A DNA stretch of 64,000 nt from Callipepla californica brunnescens (taxonomy: Eukaryota > Chordata > Aves > Galliformes > Odontophoridae), in the NCBI GenBank assembly GCA_023055505.1, contig JALIRH010000026.1, positions 6,897,591 through 6,961,590 of the forward strand. The letters run 5' to 3'. Shown one piece after another: positions 39,781-51,000 of the stretch (position 1 is the first letter of the stretch; the number at the start of each line of letters is the position of its first letter). A program made the translations under genes and the position numbers. The notes beneath the pieces were generated by a model. It saw only the letters and a program-made list of their open reading frames with translations, made no database searches and was not told the DNA's origin.

Positions 39781-42700
39781 AAATGCACAAAGCAGACTTC
39801 AGTGCAATGGGTAAAACATTCCCCAGAAGAAGGGAATACTGGAGGAGAGTGAGAAGGAGAGGAACCAAGGCAGTGACCACCCTGTTACAACTGTGACGCT
39901 TGAGTCCATGGATATGTTTGATTATAAACTGAATGAGTGCTGGGCTGTGACCTTGGCAAATGCAGGAGTCCATACAGAATGGAAGGTAAAAGGAAGAGAC
40001 TAGCAAGATGAGATGGGCAGCCTAGGGGTGGACTGTGATATCAGATGCAAGATGGACTTGTCTGGAGGGCTTAAAGCAGGACATGAGATCATAGAAAAAG
40101 AGGAACTAAACTGTAAAAATGTGTGGTCAGGGAAAATAGAAATGCAAAATACCATTTCCTAAGTACTAAGGAAACCTATTAGACACACCTGTAACTGTAC
40201 TGCAGTGCAAATTATTCAGCATCTGGCCTCTTTTGCCTAGGAACACCAGGATTTGATGCTAGGCAGGTTTTAATGAAGTGTTATCTTCTCCATAGTAAGG
40301 CAGCAACTTTTAGGTGTGTACCTCGAGAAAAAGCAGTAGGTTCAGATTACCCACATCCAGAATTGGCTGGGTCCAACCCACACCCTTATTGTGTGTTTTG
40401 AAATGGTTAGAAAGCTTCAGAAGAGAAGAAATTCTGTAGTGCCTGGTTTTAGAAAGGTTAAGTGGAATAACCTGGATCACTGTAGAACTGTCACTTTGGA
40501 ATAGGTTCTGAGAAAGATTTATTTTAAAGCTTGATATAAAAATAACATAATTATCAACTTAAGGATTAATGCTTATTTTAATAAGTTTACTGAAGGGTTG
40601 TTCTGTCAAGTTAAACTTTAGTTATTCTTAATAGAAAGGCCTAATATTGAAGAAAATTTCAATTTGTCATCTTGACCAAAAGACCACTGAGGACTGAATA
40701 TTTATCTAAAACCAGTAACCATGTATGCACAACAGTCTGTTCTCAAATGCTGCCAGGGGCAGAGCTAGTGCATTATTCACAGTTGTAAACATGCTAGGAC
40801 TGTCTGAAGGATTGTGCTGTTGCTGAGTTATGTCACAATATCACTTCAAGGAGTAGAGTTGTGAAAATCCAAATTAATATTAAAGAAAGAATTAACAATA
40901 GGCATAGACTCTCTAATTTTGCTGTTGATAATGGTTGTAGCAGCAGTGCCTGTGAACTACAAGGCTGGTAAAGAGCAGTGGTCTCAAAATATTTTTTTTT
41001 TTTTCCATGTGCTCTTAAGGAAAATATTCTCTCCTTTGGACATCTTCAGACTACTGCTTTGCCTATGACAGAAACCCTTAGCGTAGCATCTTTGTCCTAT
41101 CAGAAAGAAGTTGCTAACAAAACTGCTTCTGGAAAACATCCACTTCTACTTCTTAGTTGTCTTTATTTTAATCTTTCACTTCTTTTCCTGTGTTTGTATA
41201 ATTTTAATTAGATAGTCTAAGAAGCGATTTTTACTGTCAGGAACTTGTGGAATTGCTTGAGAAAACATTTTATGTTCCTTTTTCACCACATGTTTTTTTG
41301 AAATGTAAAAGTCATCCAAGCAGGTGATATTAATCTAGCATTGCTTGTGTAAAATAAACTATTTGCAATAAGTTATTTTGTATCAGTGAAGAAATATTTC
41401 CTTGTTGAGGAAATTACTAGTTAATTAGTATTCAGTAATGAATAAAACTGAAGGGAAGTGGTTAGCTGCAAACACTTTGACATGTTCTTATTTACAAGGT
41501 AGAGCCCTTCTCTGTGAGCTGTTAGGAGGAGAGTTATCTTCCCTTGCCCTCTTAAACCAAGGAAGGTATGAAAGCATAGTAGTGAAATACTTGCAGGCAA
41601 ATTAAAACTGATCGTATAAGCCATCTATTGAATGAGAATTAATGAATATTTAATTACAGTATGATGAGTACGATAGGACAGGATCTGAAGTATTGTGAGG
41701 TGCAAGTTTTTAAATAGAGTGGGGGCATATTTTGCATAGACAAGTATCCAGTCAGATGTGTTCTATGTTTAAATCACATCTGTGAGACCCATGCTACTAT
41801 AATTGATGGGTGTGATACCATTCTCACCTTCAAACTCAAGGCATCTCAGCAGCCTGACTTTCCAATGTCACTGAAGGAAGGAGAGCAGGTATGTTAAGAA
41901 GCTTATGTCTTTCAGTTGTTCAGTATTCAAGTTCTGAAGTTGAAGCTTTATTGCACCTGAAAACCTTAGACTTTGGTTAGGGATAATAAGCTTATCTACC
42001 AAACATTTTCAGTGTGCTAACAAATTGTTCAGTTTTCCAGCCTGTTTTGATGAAAAGTGTTTTCAGACTGAATATGTCTGCAGCAGGCTGATGTTGATGA
42101 GCTGCACAGCATGGGTTGAAGGGCCGGGTTGTAAGACTTGGCATGATGTTCACCTGTGGTTAACTGTCAGGCAGCTTCAATCATTTTTCTCCTCCTTTAC
42201 AGTGTCCTTAATTTGAAGACCAAAACTTGCTGGGTTTCAGGCTGTTTCCTGGTGGATTATTTGGGAGGGCTTTCCAGCTGCTGTCTGTCAGTCCTGCTCT
42301 TCCACTGCACTAGCAGAAGTTCTGTGCAATTCATTGTACCATTACCAGAAAGCAAATTGAAATAAGAACATAGCATGGATGTAAGTTCAGCTGTCTGAAT
42401 CAAACCCACTAAACCAGTGCAATCCAGAATTGTAGGTGCTGTTTATATGTGTATATAACCCAAACCAGAAACAGAACAGCTTGCTGAACTTGGAGTATAT
42501 GTGTTTTTACTTGGTCCGCTATGCAGAACTGGAGAGCTACATAGAAGCAAGAATGGCTTTTGGAAACTCCTGGATGGGAGAAAAGGAAGCTTCTCTTGAC
42601 TAGTGCTGTATTTTGCTGTGTTAGGAACTAAATCTGCCCCTTAGTCATACTGTAGAACTCTTCCTTTATTTTTCCCCTTGATTCTCTTTCTTTTCTGAAG

Positions 42701-43142
42701 ATTTTAAGTAGCAGGACACAATGAAAGCATTTGCTTCTCCAGTCTTTCGTGGTCAAGTGTTTGAATCTGGTTCATCCACGGTCTGGGCTCTGTCAGCTCA
42801 TGTGATGCTCTCTTTGAGGAGTTCTCTGCTTCAACTTCATGATTCAGCATCACTGGGGATACGTGGAAGAGAAAAAACACAACAGTTATGCTGCACAGTC
42901 ACTTTTGTCTTGAATGTGATCAAGAGCTAGTCCAGCTTCTGCTGGCTTGAGGACTGAGAAATCATTACCTTCTCCTAGACTTGGAGGTTACTTTTTATAT
43001 CTTAACTGTTTTTAATGTTAAAACTGTTAGGTGATTTTTCTTTTTGTTCCTTTTTCTCCTGGGATAGCTTGCTCCCTGGCACTACAAGAATGCTTGATAT
43101 GCAACAGAGTAAAAAAAGAAAAAAAAAATGTAGTTTAAAGGG

Positions 43143-43480
43143 TGTCATGGTTTTATGATTTGTTATTGGTATTGCCCATCATAACATCATTATAGTGCAG
43201 TGGGAGTTAAAGAGTTAATGCTCTGTGAATCATCGATAGCTCCAGGTATATCTGTCGTACCCAAGGGGACTTCGTATTGCTTTGTGTATTTACATTTTCT
43301 GCTCAAAGGGAAAGATAAACTGTGTGCTGTGAGGCACTCTCTTTCCTTTTGGATTGACCCAGCAGCGGGTGCTCACTAGCTGTCTCGCTTTCAGTGTTTT
43401 GCATAAGGCTTTTGGTTTATCAGACACACTCTTGCTAATTTTATTTATCAGAGAGATCCTCATTGCCTGTTGGGTGAGTC
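43143..43480 (+). repeat. Probable solo LTR of an old avian endogenous retrovirus-like element
   Basis: It starts with TGTCATGG, a retroviral-type TG terminus. The first ~85 bases align with the minus strand of 31766-31688, sharing ATGGTTTTATGATTT, ATCA(C/T)AACATCA, GAGTTAAAGA and TTAAT. Beyond that the two diverge. No gag, pol or env coding sequence flanks it. The right boundary is uncertain. Confidence 0.5.
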
Positions 43481-44365
43481 AGTTTTTTCTACATATAATT
43501 ACTTATATTCCCCAGGATACTTAGCCTAATAATGCAAAGTACTTAACAGAGGCGGTTTTACTGCTTCCAAGGACCAGCCTGGGAAACAAGTATCTCCTTC
43601 TGTCCAGATTTGATCCCCTCTGTCTAGAACCTCACTTAAACGTTACTCCTTATTGGGAAAAAAAACAGGAGAGTGCCTGGTGGATGCAATGAATTGTGTG
43701 TGATGGGGCTTTGCTTGATCTAACTTAGCAGTCCCAAAGTTGGGTGTTGTGCCTCTCTCTACCAGGGGAGAGAAGGTGCACAGGCCTTTGTCTGCCTCCT
43801 GGGTGTGGGAACCTTGGATGTGATTATAGTCCTAGGCTTCAAAGGCAAGGGTAGTTTATACATAACTTATCAGCGTACATATATGCTTGTAACTCAGTGA
43901 GCTTACATGTGAAGCAAATGAACACCACCTTGAAGGCATTCATTGCTGCAGTCCCTTGCCCCTGGATGCACAGCTTCACAGCCTTGATGCTCACAAGTGC
44001 ATTTTTTGTAGCATAATAGCTTTGTTGTGTTTTACTTTGTGGCCTTTCAACTTCCTTGCTCAAGAGATGCTGTAACAGGTATTTATCTGTACATACTTCT
44101 TTTATTTTTGGTGCTATTTGGTGAGGGAAAAGTAACTCTCTGCCTAAAAATCACAGAGTTGTTGGTAGTTATCTCTAGAGATAAGTCCAACTCATTGCTG
44201 AAGTGAGTTACAGACATGCAATCAACCATGGGAAACCAGAAATGGCACTACAAGTATGTATTTACTTCCAAGTGAAGCATTGTTCCAAAATTCCATGTGA
44301 AATGAACATGGGGATAGTAGCTAAGGGAAACCCTTCATATGTCAATATTGCTGTGTTCTTTAAAA

Positions 44366-44371
44366 TTTATT
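44366..44371 (-). promoter_or_regulatory. Candidate TMEM154 polyadenylation signal
   Basis: This is the first AATAAA on the minus strand after the TMEM154 stop, about 590 nt downstream. No obvious GU-rich element follows, and further AATAAA copies occur at 44101-44106 and beyond, so the true 3' end may be further on. Confidence 0.3.
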
Positions 44372-44958
44372 ATTGAAGAAGTCACCTACTCCACCAATTA
44401 GTTTTGGAACAACATTCTAAAAGTGTTAAGATGTCATTCATGCAGTGTTTTGTCTTTCAAAATGTTGTCTTAACTAAATCATAGTTCAAAACACTTGGGC
44501 CTTAACAGAGACCCCCTAAACACCTTGCCTGAAGAAAGTAATTCAGCCATCTGTGCCATATCAGGCACTGAGAAGCTTCCCATACTGAATGTCAAGATTA
44601 AAGTAAATATTAACACAGTTTGAGAACTAATTTGGGAAGCTGATCTGAGTATTGATGTTGGCACCTTGGGCTTATGTGACAAAAGCCTGATCGGTGAAGG
44701 TAGCACTCCCTGTGATATCTGCTTGTCTGTTTCAAATGGGTTTGCTGCTGCTGGGTTAGTTAGGAGTTTACAAGCAGCCACTGGTTTAAAATTAAAAGAG
44801 CGTCAAACTGTTTGAGCTAGAGCCCAAGTTCTCATGTGTAAGCACTCTAGAATTTAAAACTACCCCCTAATTGGTGAATGCATGACTATATGTTTTAGAA
44901 GTGAGGTTATTTTGGAATGACTTGCATTGACTGCACTTATTAAAAAAAAAAAAAAGTA

Positions 44959-45029
44959 TCAAAAGTACCTTGGATTGGCTGTTGATTCTTTTTCTTCTTC
45001 TCTTACAGTAGGTAAGCATTCGCAATCAG
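44959..45029 (-). CDS. TMEM154: TMEM154 last coding exon and stop
   Basis: The acceptor is CCTTTTTTAG. The first two bases CT complete an Ala codon, then the exon reads DCECLPTVREEEKES and ends PRYF-stop (TGA at 44961-44959). The mammalian tail has the equivalent ECLPT...EEKES segment, which confirms the homology. An internal GTAAGA after CCTACT resembles a donor, but conserved residues continue past it, so it is probably not used in the main form. Confidence 0.9.
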
Positions 45030-48000
45030 CTAAAAAAGGTTAAGAAACAAGATTATAATTATTTTTGGCTTTTAGACTGTACAAAATTGCCTCTTTTTTT
45101 TTTTTTTTTGCTCAGTTACTCTATTGTTTAAGTCTGCTCCTCTGCACCCTTTTATCTGTGAAATCTTCATGTCCCAAGCAGCATACATGTTATGTTTTTC
45201 ATCCCCTTTCCCTCTGACAGTCATTATGGTAATTTGTCAGAAATACTTCTGCTGTTAGTGTACACAAAGGCTCTCCCTTGCAGAACTGTTTCCCATGAGT
45301 TTCCCCATAGGAGGGCTGATTTGTTAGTCCTCCAGTTGCAATAGCTGTGCCCATTTTTCTAAGTTGGGTTTGGGGAATGTTACTAAAAAAGCACGTAGAA
45401 AGTTTGTTTCCTTCTGTCCAGAGAATTTCAAGGTTTTTAGTGTTTACTCATACACTATGCTTAATGCCTTTATTCCACTGCTGTCTCTTAGGATGTGATT
45501 TATGCAGGAGATTGCAGACTAAGAAGGTCGAAGCCCCATCATGAGTCTGGATCACTGTATTAATGTGAAGACTGGCTCCTAAGGTCTCTGTGTCTTGATA
45601 AGCATAATGTCTTCAGGTCAGAACTGTTTGCGTGAAAGGCAAGGGACCAAGAATGAGAAAATATCCAGGTTTCAGCATTTCCTAGCCAGTGAGAAGCTGC
45701 GAATGCAGGTGTTTGTAAGTGTAAACTGTAAGGGAGTGGTAGGTGCTGCTAAGGAGAGAGGTGTACTGAAAGTACCAGTTGCTGACAGTTTTGCTGGAGA
45801 GGCTGCAGTAGATGGGGAGCAGCAGCAAAGATCAGCTTGTGCTTTATGCGGTGGGGATGGTGAAAGAAATGAGAGGGGAAGGGATGCAGTCATAATGCCT
45901 TTGTTACATTTTTAAGTGATGGTCTGAGGTACAGGTAAATGCTTGTTTCTTGGACAGCAGCACGGTGTAGAGCACGGATCTGTAGAAAGTGAAGGCTAAA
46001 GGGGTTGGGTAGTTCAAAGAAACTACTATTTCACATTGAAATGTGATAAAAATCTAAATCCTGTTTGCAGCTACACTTGTGTTTACAAGTGCCTACTGGA
46101 AACTCAAAACATTTATGATATTCCCTCGTACCTTAAATAATCTCTAGCACAAACTAAAATACTCCTGAACAATCCTACCCTGACATTTGTGCTGCTATTT
46201 CTGTAGCAGAGTCAAGAACACTACTAAAAATGCTTTAGGAAAATGAGTGACACAAATACAAATGCCTTGCATTGCTTTTCTATGCGTGGGATTTATGTCA
46301 GCTAGAAAGAGAAGGATGATGGAGTAGAGGGGTTACCATGTACCATTTTTGTTCATGCTGTTCATCCACTTATCGAGCTCTTCCATTTCTATCTCCATAA
46401 CAGAGGGTGTGTCCTCTTCAAAAATGGGGCTTGAGAGGAGGGGAAAAAAGGCATTACACAAAGGCTTTAATCAGCACACTGATAAGGACTGTCTCATATT
46501 CCAGGCATGTGAAGGCACTGTGGAAAGGTACCCTAGGTGAATGACCTGGCAAGAGAGCAGCCTGAAAGGTGTGTGAGGGCAGTGGCTACAAACAGATGTC
46601 AGCAGCTGGGCTGTGCATGGCAGGGCTTGCAAGGACAACAGAGCAGGGAACAGTCTAGGGACTAGGTGATATAGTGCGGGGTGCCTGGGAGCACAGATAT
46701 TCCAGACCCCTTCCTCCTGCCAGTGGCAAATTGGCCAACAAAGGTGTTCATTTGTGGAATACACAACGAGTTTCCTGTTACCCCTGCTGCTCCAGTAATG
46801 GAGTTTTGTTGTAGCTTGGCTAGCAGTCACAGTGACTTACAGGGGGAAGATCATAGTTATCCAAATTGAGTTTATTTACCTGTCTCCATTTAGTCTTCCC
46901 TTAACTGATCATTCCTGGAGTCACATGGTCGAAGAATTATTTTAAGTAATTTTTTTTCTATTAATCCAATTTTGTATCTTCCAGCACTGATCAGCAAGAT
47001 GGAGCTAGATTTAGCTATCATTTGAATTACAGCCGTGCAGCTTTCAACTGTTCTGTATGTTGTTTTGTCCAGCACTGCCAAAGAATTACTTCCAGGGAGT
47101 TATCTGGTGTAACAGTGGGAAGACAAGCTTGAAAACAGGAAGGAACAACAAAGAGCTTCTACTAAATGGTAGAAGAGAGCAATGTACAAACTTTACCTTT
47201 TCACATTTTCACTGCCCAGCTCATCTGGAAAAGAAAAACAGTTGGTATTCCAAGTTACCGTGTTTGTTTATATGCTGTATTGTAAGATAGTCTTCAACAG
47301 GGTCATTTCAAATGAGTTCTGCTTATGCAGGATGTAACTGTTCCCTTTTAAAAAGAAAGGCAGAACAACCCACCCTGCTTGTCTGCTGTTTTCATAGCAC
47401 CCTGTTTTTAATCCAGGGCACATTAATGATGCTCATCATGAGCCAGGGGTGGCTGAGAGTGGATGGATGTCAGCATTGTGGTGGGTACAAGTACACAGGA
47501 ACCCATTTCACTAGCAACTAGCACACTTGTACGCTATTTTAAAACAACTTAAATTTAATTAGACGTGGCAAGTGGGTGCTAGCATTACTCCCTTGCTGCA
47601 GAACTCCTAAGGACCATAAATCCATCCACTCCTTCCTCGGTGGGGCTCAAAATCCCACCCCCAAGCATTGGGAAATGTGTGGGAGATCCTGAGATGGTCT
47701 CTGGTCATGCTGCAGACCATAAACGGGCAACAAGTTAACTGTTTGGGAATTGATAGTTTGCTAGAGTTGTGGGCTGACATACGGCAGTACAGTCTGAAAT
47801 TGTTCTGACAAATGGGCTCTAAGTGTGTGTTAGATGTGTGTCACTGCCTGTGGGCTGGCAAGCTCTTGGCTGCCTTCGTGACATCTGTACCACCACTTCA
47901 GAATACTATTTTTTAAAGGTGTGCTTTTAATGCCATGCCAAAGCATGGGTTTTTGTTTTTTTTTTTTTGTTTGTTTTGTTTTATGCTCTGGAACTGCTGT

Positions 48001-51000
48001 TTTCTTTGCTCATGGTGGCTTCCTGAAATGCTGCTTTCCTTCCTGTGGGCAGAGTGGCTGCGCTGCCCTGACTCTTGTGGTTGGCACCTTGCAGGATCCT
48101 TTAGAATCTTTTCTTAAAACAGTTGTGCTTGTTCTTAACCTACTGAAGCTCCCAAAGGCTTCACCCTGCAGGCAGTATAAGGCAGGAGTAGAGCTCAATC
48201 CACCTTGTTTGTAGTTACTGAGCACAAGGATAAAATTGCACAGATGCGGCCCCATTCTATTGTGGGTGTGGTGAGGAGGTGTAGCCTGGCACTGTGTTTC
48301 TGTGGGCACATGGCATGAGCTGAGAAGCAGCTACAGTTCACAACGTGGGCCTATTGTGTGCCTCTCCTCCTCTGCACCAGAGATGTGAAACTAGAACTGG
48401 AGATGAGCATCCTAAATGGATGACTCCTGAAATAATTTGTTAAATGATGTCATATGTGGTAAAGATAGCTTTCCGATGCCCAAGAAAGCAAACTTACCTT
48501 GCTTAGACTTTTTCCTGCTATGGACTATTATAAAAATGATGACCAGCAAGACCAGCAGTGCCAGCAGCACGGCGGGCACTGCGTACACTAAGACAGATGG
48601 CTCTTCTGCCTCTAGTTTCCCATTATTGCTTGTGTCGCCCAGTTCAGGGCTGGGTGTGCTTTCTACTTCCAGGCTGCCTTCGGTGGGCCCTGTGATGACC
48701 GGCACTGTCTGGGGGCTGCTCACAGAGATAGGTGACGTGGGAGGTGCAGAGGGAGGAACTGGCACTGTAGCAGTGGGTAATTCTGTTGTTCCATATCCTG
48801 AGCCTTCCTCATCATTTTCAGAGCCTGCCAAACACAGGGAGACAAGTTAACATTTTGCAGATTTTCTTCGTGTTATCAGTGAGTCAAAGGATGCAGCTTT
48901 TGTATTCATTGGAAGTCGTAAAAAAGATCATCAGTGAATGCACGCGCACACCTGATTTCTTGGTCTTTGGATACAAAACTAGATGGCAAGTCTGCCACCA
49001 GTCTATACTTCAGTGTGCTCTTCAATCTGACTTGTCTGGGGCTGCTGACTTTTGTCTTACCCTCTGTCTCAGCAGGTTGCCATCATGGCACAGTGTCTGT
49101 ACCACAAAACGGGATAGAATGACACCACCTCTGCAGTGACATAATTCTCTCTGCTGTTGTCAGGTGCTGGGCAGATAGTTTCCACTTCAGTTAGCCAGAG
49201 CTTCAGGTTTTTAGCTCCTCATTGCTGGCATTTCAAATCTCACAGGACTGGATCCGAGAGCACTTAGCATTTAAAACGCTTTGGTAAACACATTAATCTT
49301 CATAATGGCCCTGAGAGATGAGCAGTTACCATCTCCATTTTACAAATGAGAAATTAGAAGGACAGAATGCTGTCCTTCCCAAGCACGCTGAGAAAGTGCG
49401 GAAAACTGGGTTAAGAGCGCTACCTCTTGCTTCACCCATCCTGCAACACCCTTGCCTTCCAGGTCTGCTTCAGGAGGGAGATGAGCATCCCATGGGACTG
49501 TGGGCCAGAAACCTCAATTTCAAATGAATGCAATGCTCGGAGTGGGACAGCAGTGATCTGTCTGCCTCTTGAGGCTAGTTATCACTCAGGCATCTTGGTT
49601 GTTGAATTCTCTCCTAAATGCTAGAAAAGAATGTTAATACTCATTAAATAATGGGCTATATTTCAGTAAGGTATTTGGCTTCTATGATGGCCACCAGCTC
49701 CTTTTTCTATGGTACGAAAAAGTGAGTGATAGCTCTTCGGTGGTAAAATGCTTCATATAAAGCATCTGTGCTCTGATCTTCCCTGTTCAGCCAAGAGCAA
49801 AGCACAGCCTCTGTCTCCTTGTCAGGCAGTGATTGCTTACACGAGTGCTCCTGTGATCTGCTGGACCTCATTAATCCTCTCATTACAGAGGATGAGAAGA
49901 AGAGAGCATCTCCATTACTGTTTTTAGCCACCTGACTTCTCTCCAGAGGTAGTTCATAGACCCAATGTTTGCAGCTCCTCCTTTTATACCACCTGTGTTT
50001 ACCTCCATCACTGTATGTGGCGAGAGTGCTGCCTGCAGGGCAGCTGCACTGCTTATCTCTCTGCCCTGGCCATCCTGCTGACACCTGTCAGCTGCCTGGG
50101 CTGCTAGATGTACAAGGACAAGCCTGTTGCTAAAAATAACGTGGAGGGGAAAGGGCATGGGGGAAACTGTTTGTTTTTCATTTACCAGTAGAGCTAAGAT
50201 GGATTTTTCAAATGTCTGAAGCATGAGGTGACTCTAAAGCAAAAGCAAACAGTCACATCTCATTAAATGCAGCACCGGGCTTTCAGCTGTGCATATGCTG
50301 TGTTTGATTTCTAAGAGAGACATTTCCAGTGTCTCGGCTACTTTTTATTTGCCTATATTTGAACTGTAAAGCAGATTTTAAGCAATCTATCTCTGTACAA
50401 AACAGAGTTACCTTTTCTGTCTCTGGTTAAAAAAAAAAAAGAGATGGCAAATCACAGGGAGGAGTGATCTTGTCACCATAAATTTCTGTTCACTTTACAT
50501 CAGTCCAGGGACAAAACACAGTCTCTTATTCGGATGAGATTTCCCCTCACTTGGGCATTTTCTTTGAGCAATTTGGCTGTCTTTCAGCATCAGGGCAGTT
50601 GATTGCACAAGGTTCCTGCAAGCATAGTGCTCTCATTCCCTCATCCCCCCTGTAGCTATGGCACATCCCTTGCTACCCTGCTACTCTGGTTTCCAGCGTG
50701 GATATACCACAATATCTGTGCTTCTGAGCCTGCCTTTCAGGGCATGCAAAGGGAGCTGAATGTTCCAAGCAGCTTTTGTACCAGGACCTGAGCTGCTCCA
50801 CAAACAAATAGCAATTCTGCTGTGGCTGCATTTCTTCCCCTGAGATTTGTGTTGAGGCACTTGGAGGTGGCGATAGGAGCTGTTGACGAAGCAGGCAGGC
50901 AGACAGGTTTCTGGCTGTGGCTGGATGAGAGGCAAAAAAAAAAAAAAAAAAATGCTAGCAGTCAGCACGCTGGGCTCTCATTGAGCTTGTGGGCTGCTAT

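Larger units (their letters stand above)
31776..43142. other. Intergenic DNA with two CR1 fragments and homopolymer runs
   Basis: Apart from CR1 remnants at about 37.2 and 39.6-39.8 kb, a 14-base G run at 32.85 kb and T runs near 39.48 and 39.58 kb, I recognise nothing. The plus strand is T-rich throughout. Confidence 0.6.
45030..48497 (-). other. TMEM154 introns between exons 2 and 6
   Basis: Three introns: 48497-47225, 47196-46430 and 46343-45030, separated by the two short tail exons. The first of these is where mammals carry an extra small exon; no convincing equivalent was found. Low-complexity T-runs lie at about 47.95-47.98 kb and 45.09-45.11 kb. Confidence 0.8.

Noticed and set aside
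41860..41895. Strong acceptor with a short following frame, considered as the last TMEM154 exon
   Set aside because: The encoded residues do not match the family. The true last exon at 45029-44959 carries the conserved ECLPT motif in the right phase.
48140..48165. Possible 26-nt minus-strand exon between TMEM154 exons 2 and 3
   Set aside because: It has AG and GT borders, but its length is not a multiple of three, so it would break the frame between two exons already in phase. The encoded residues do not resemble the mammalian segment.
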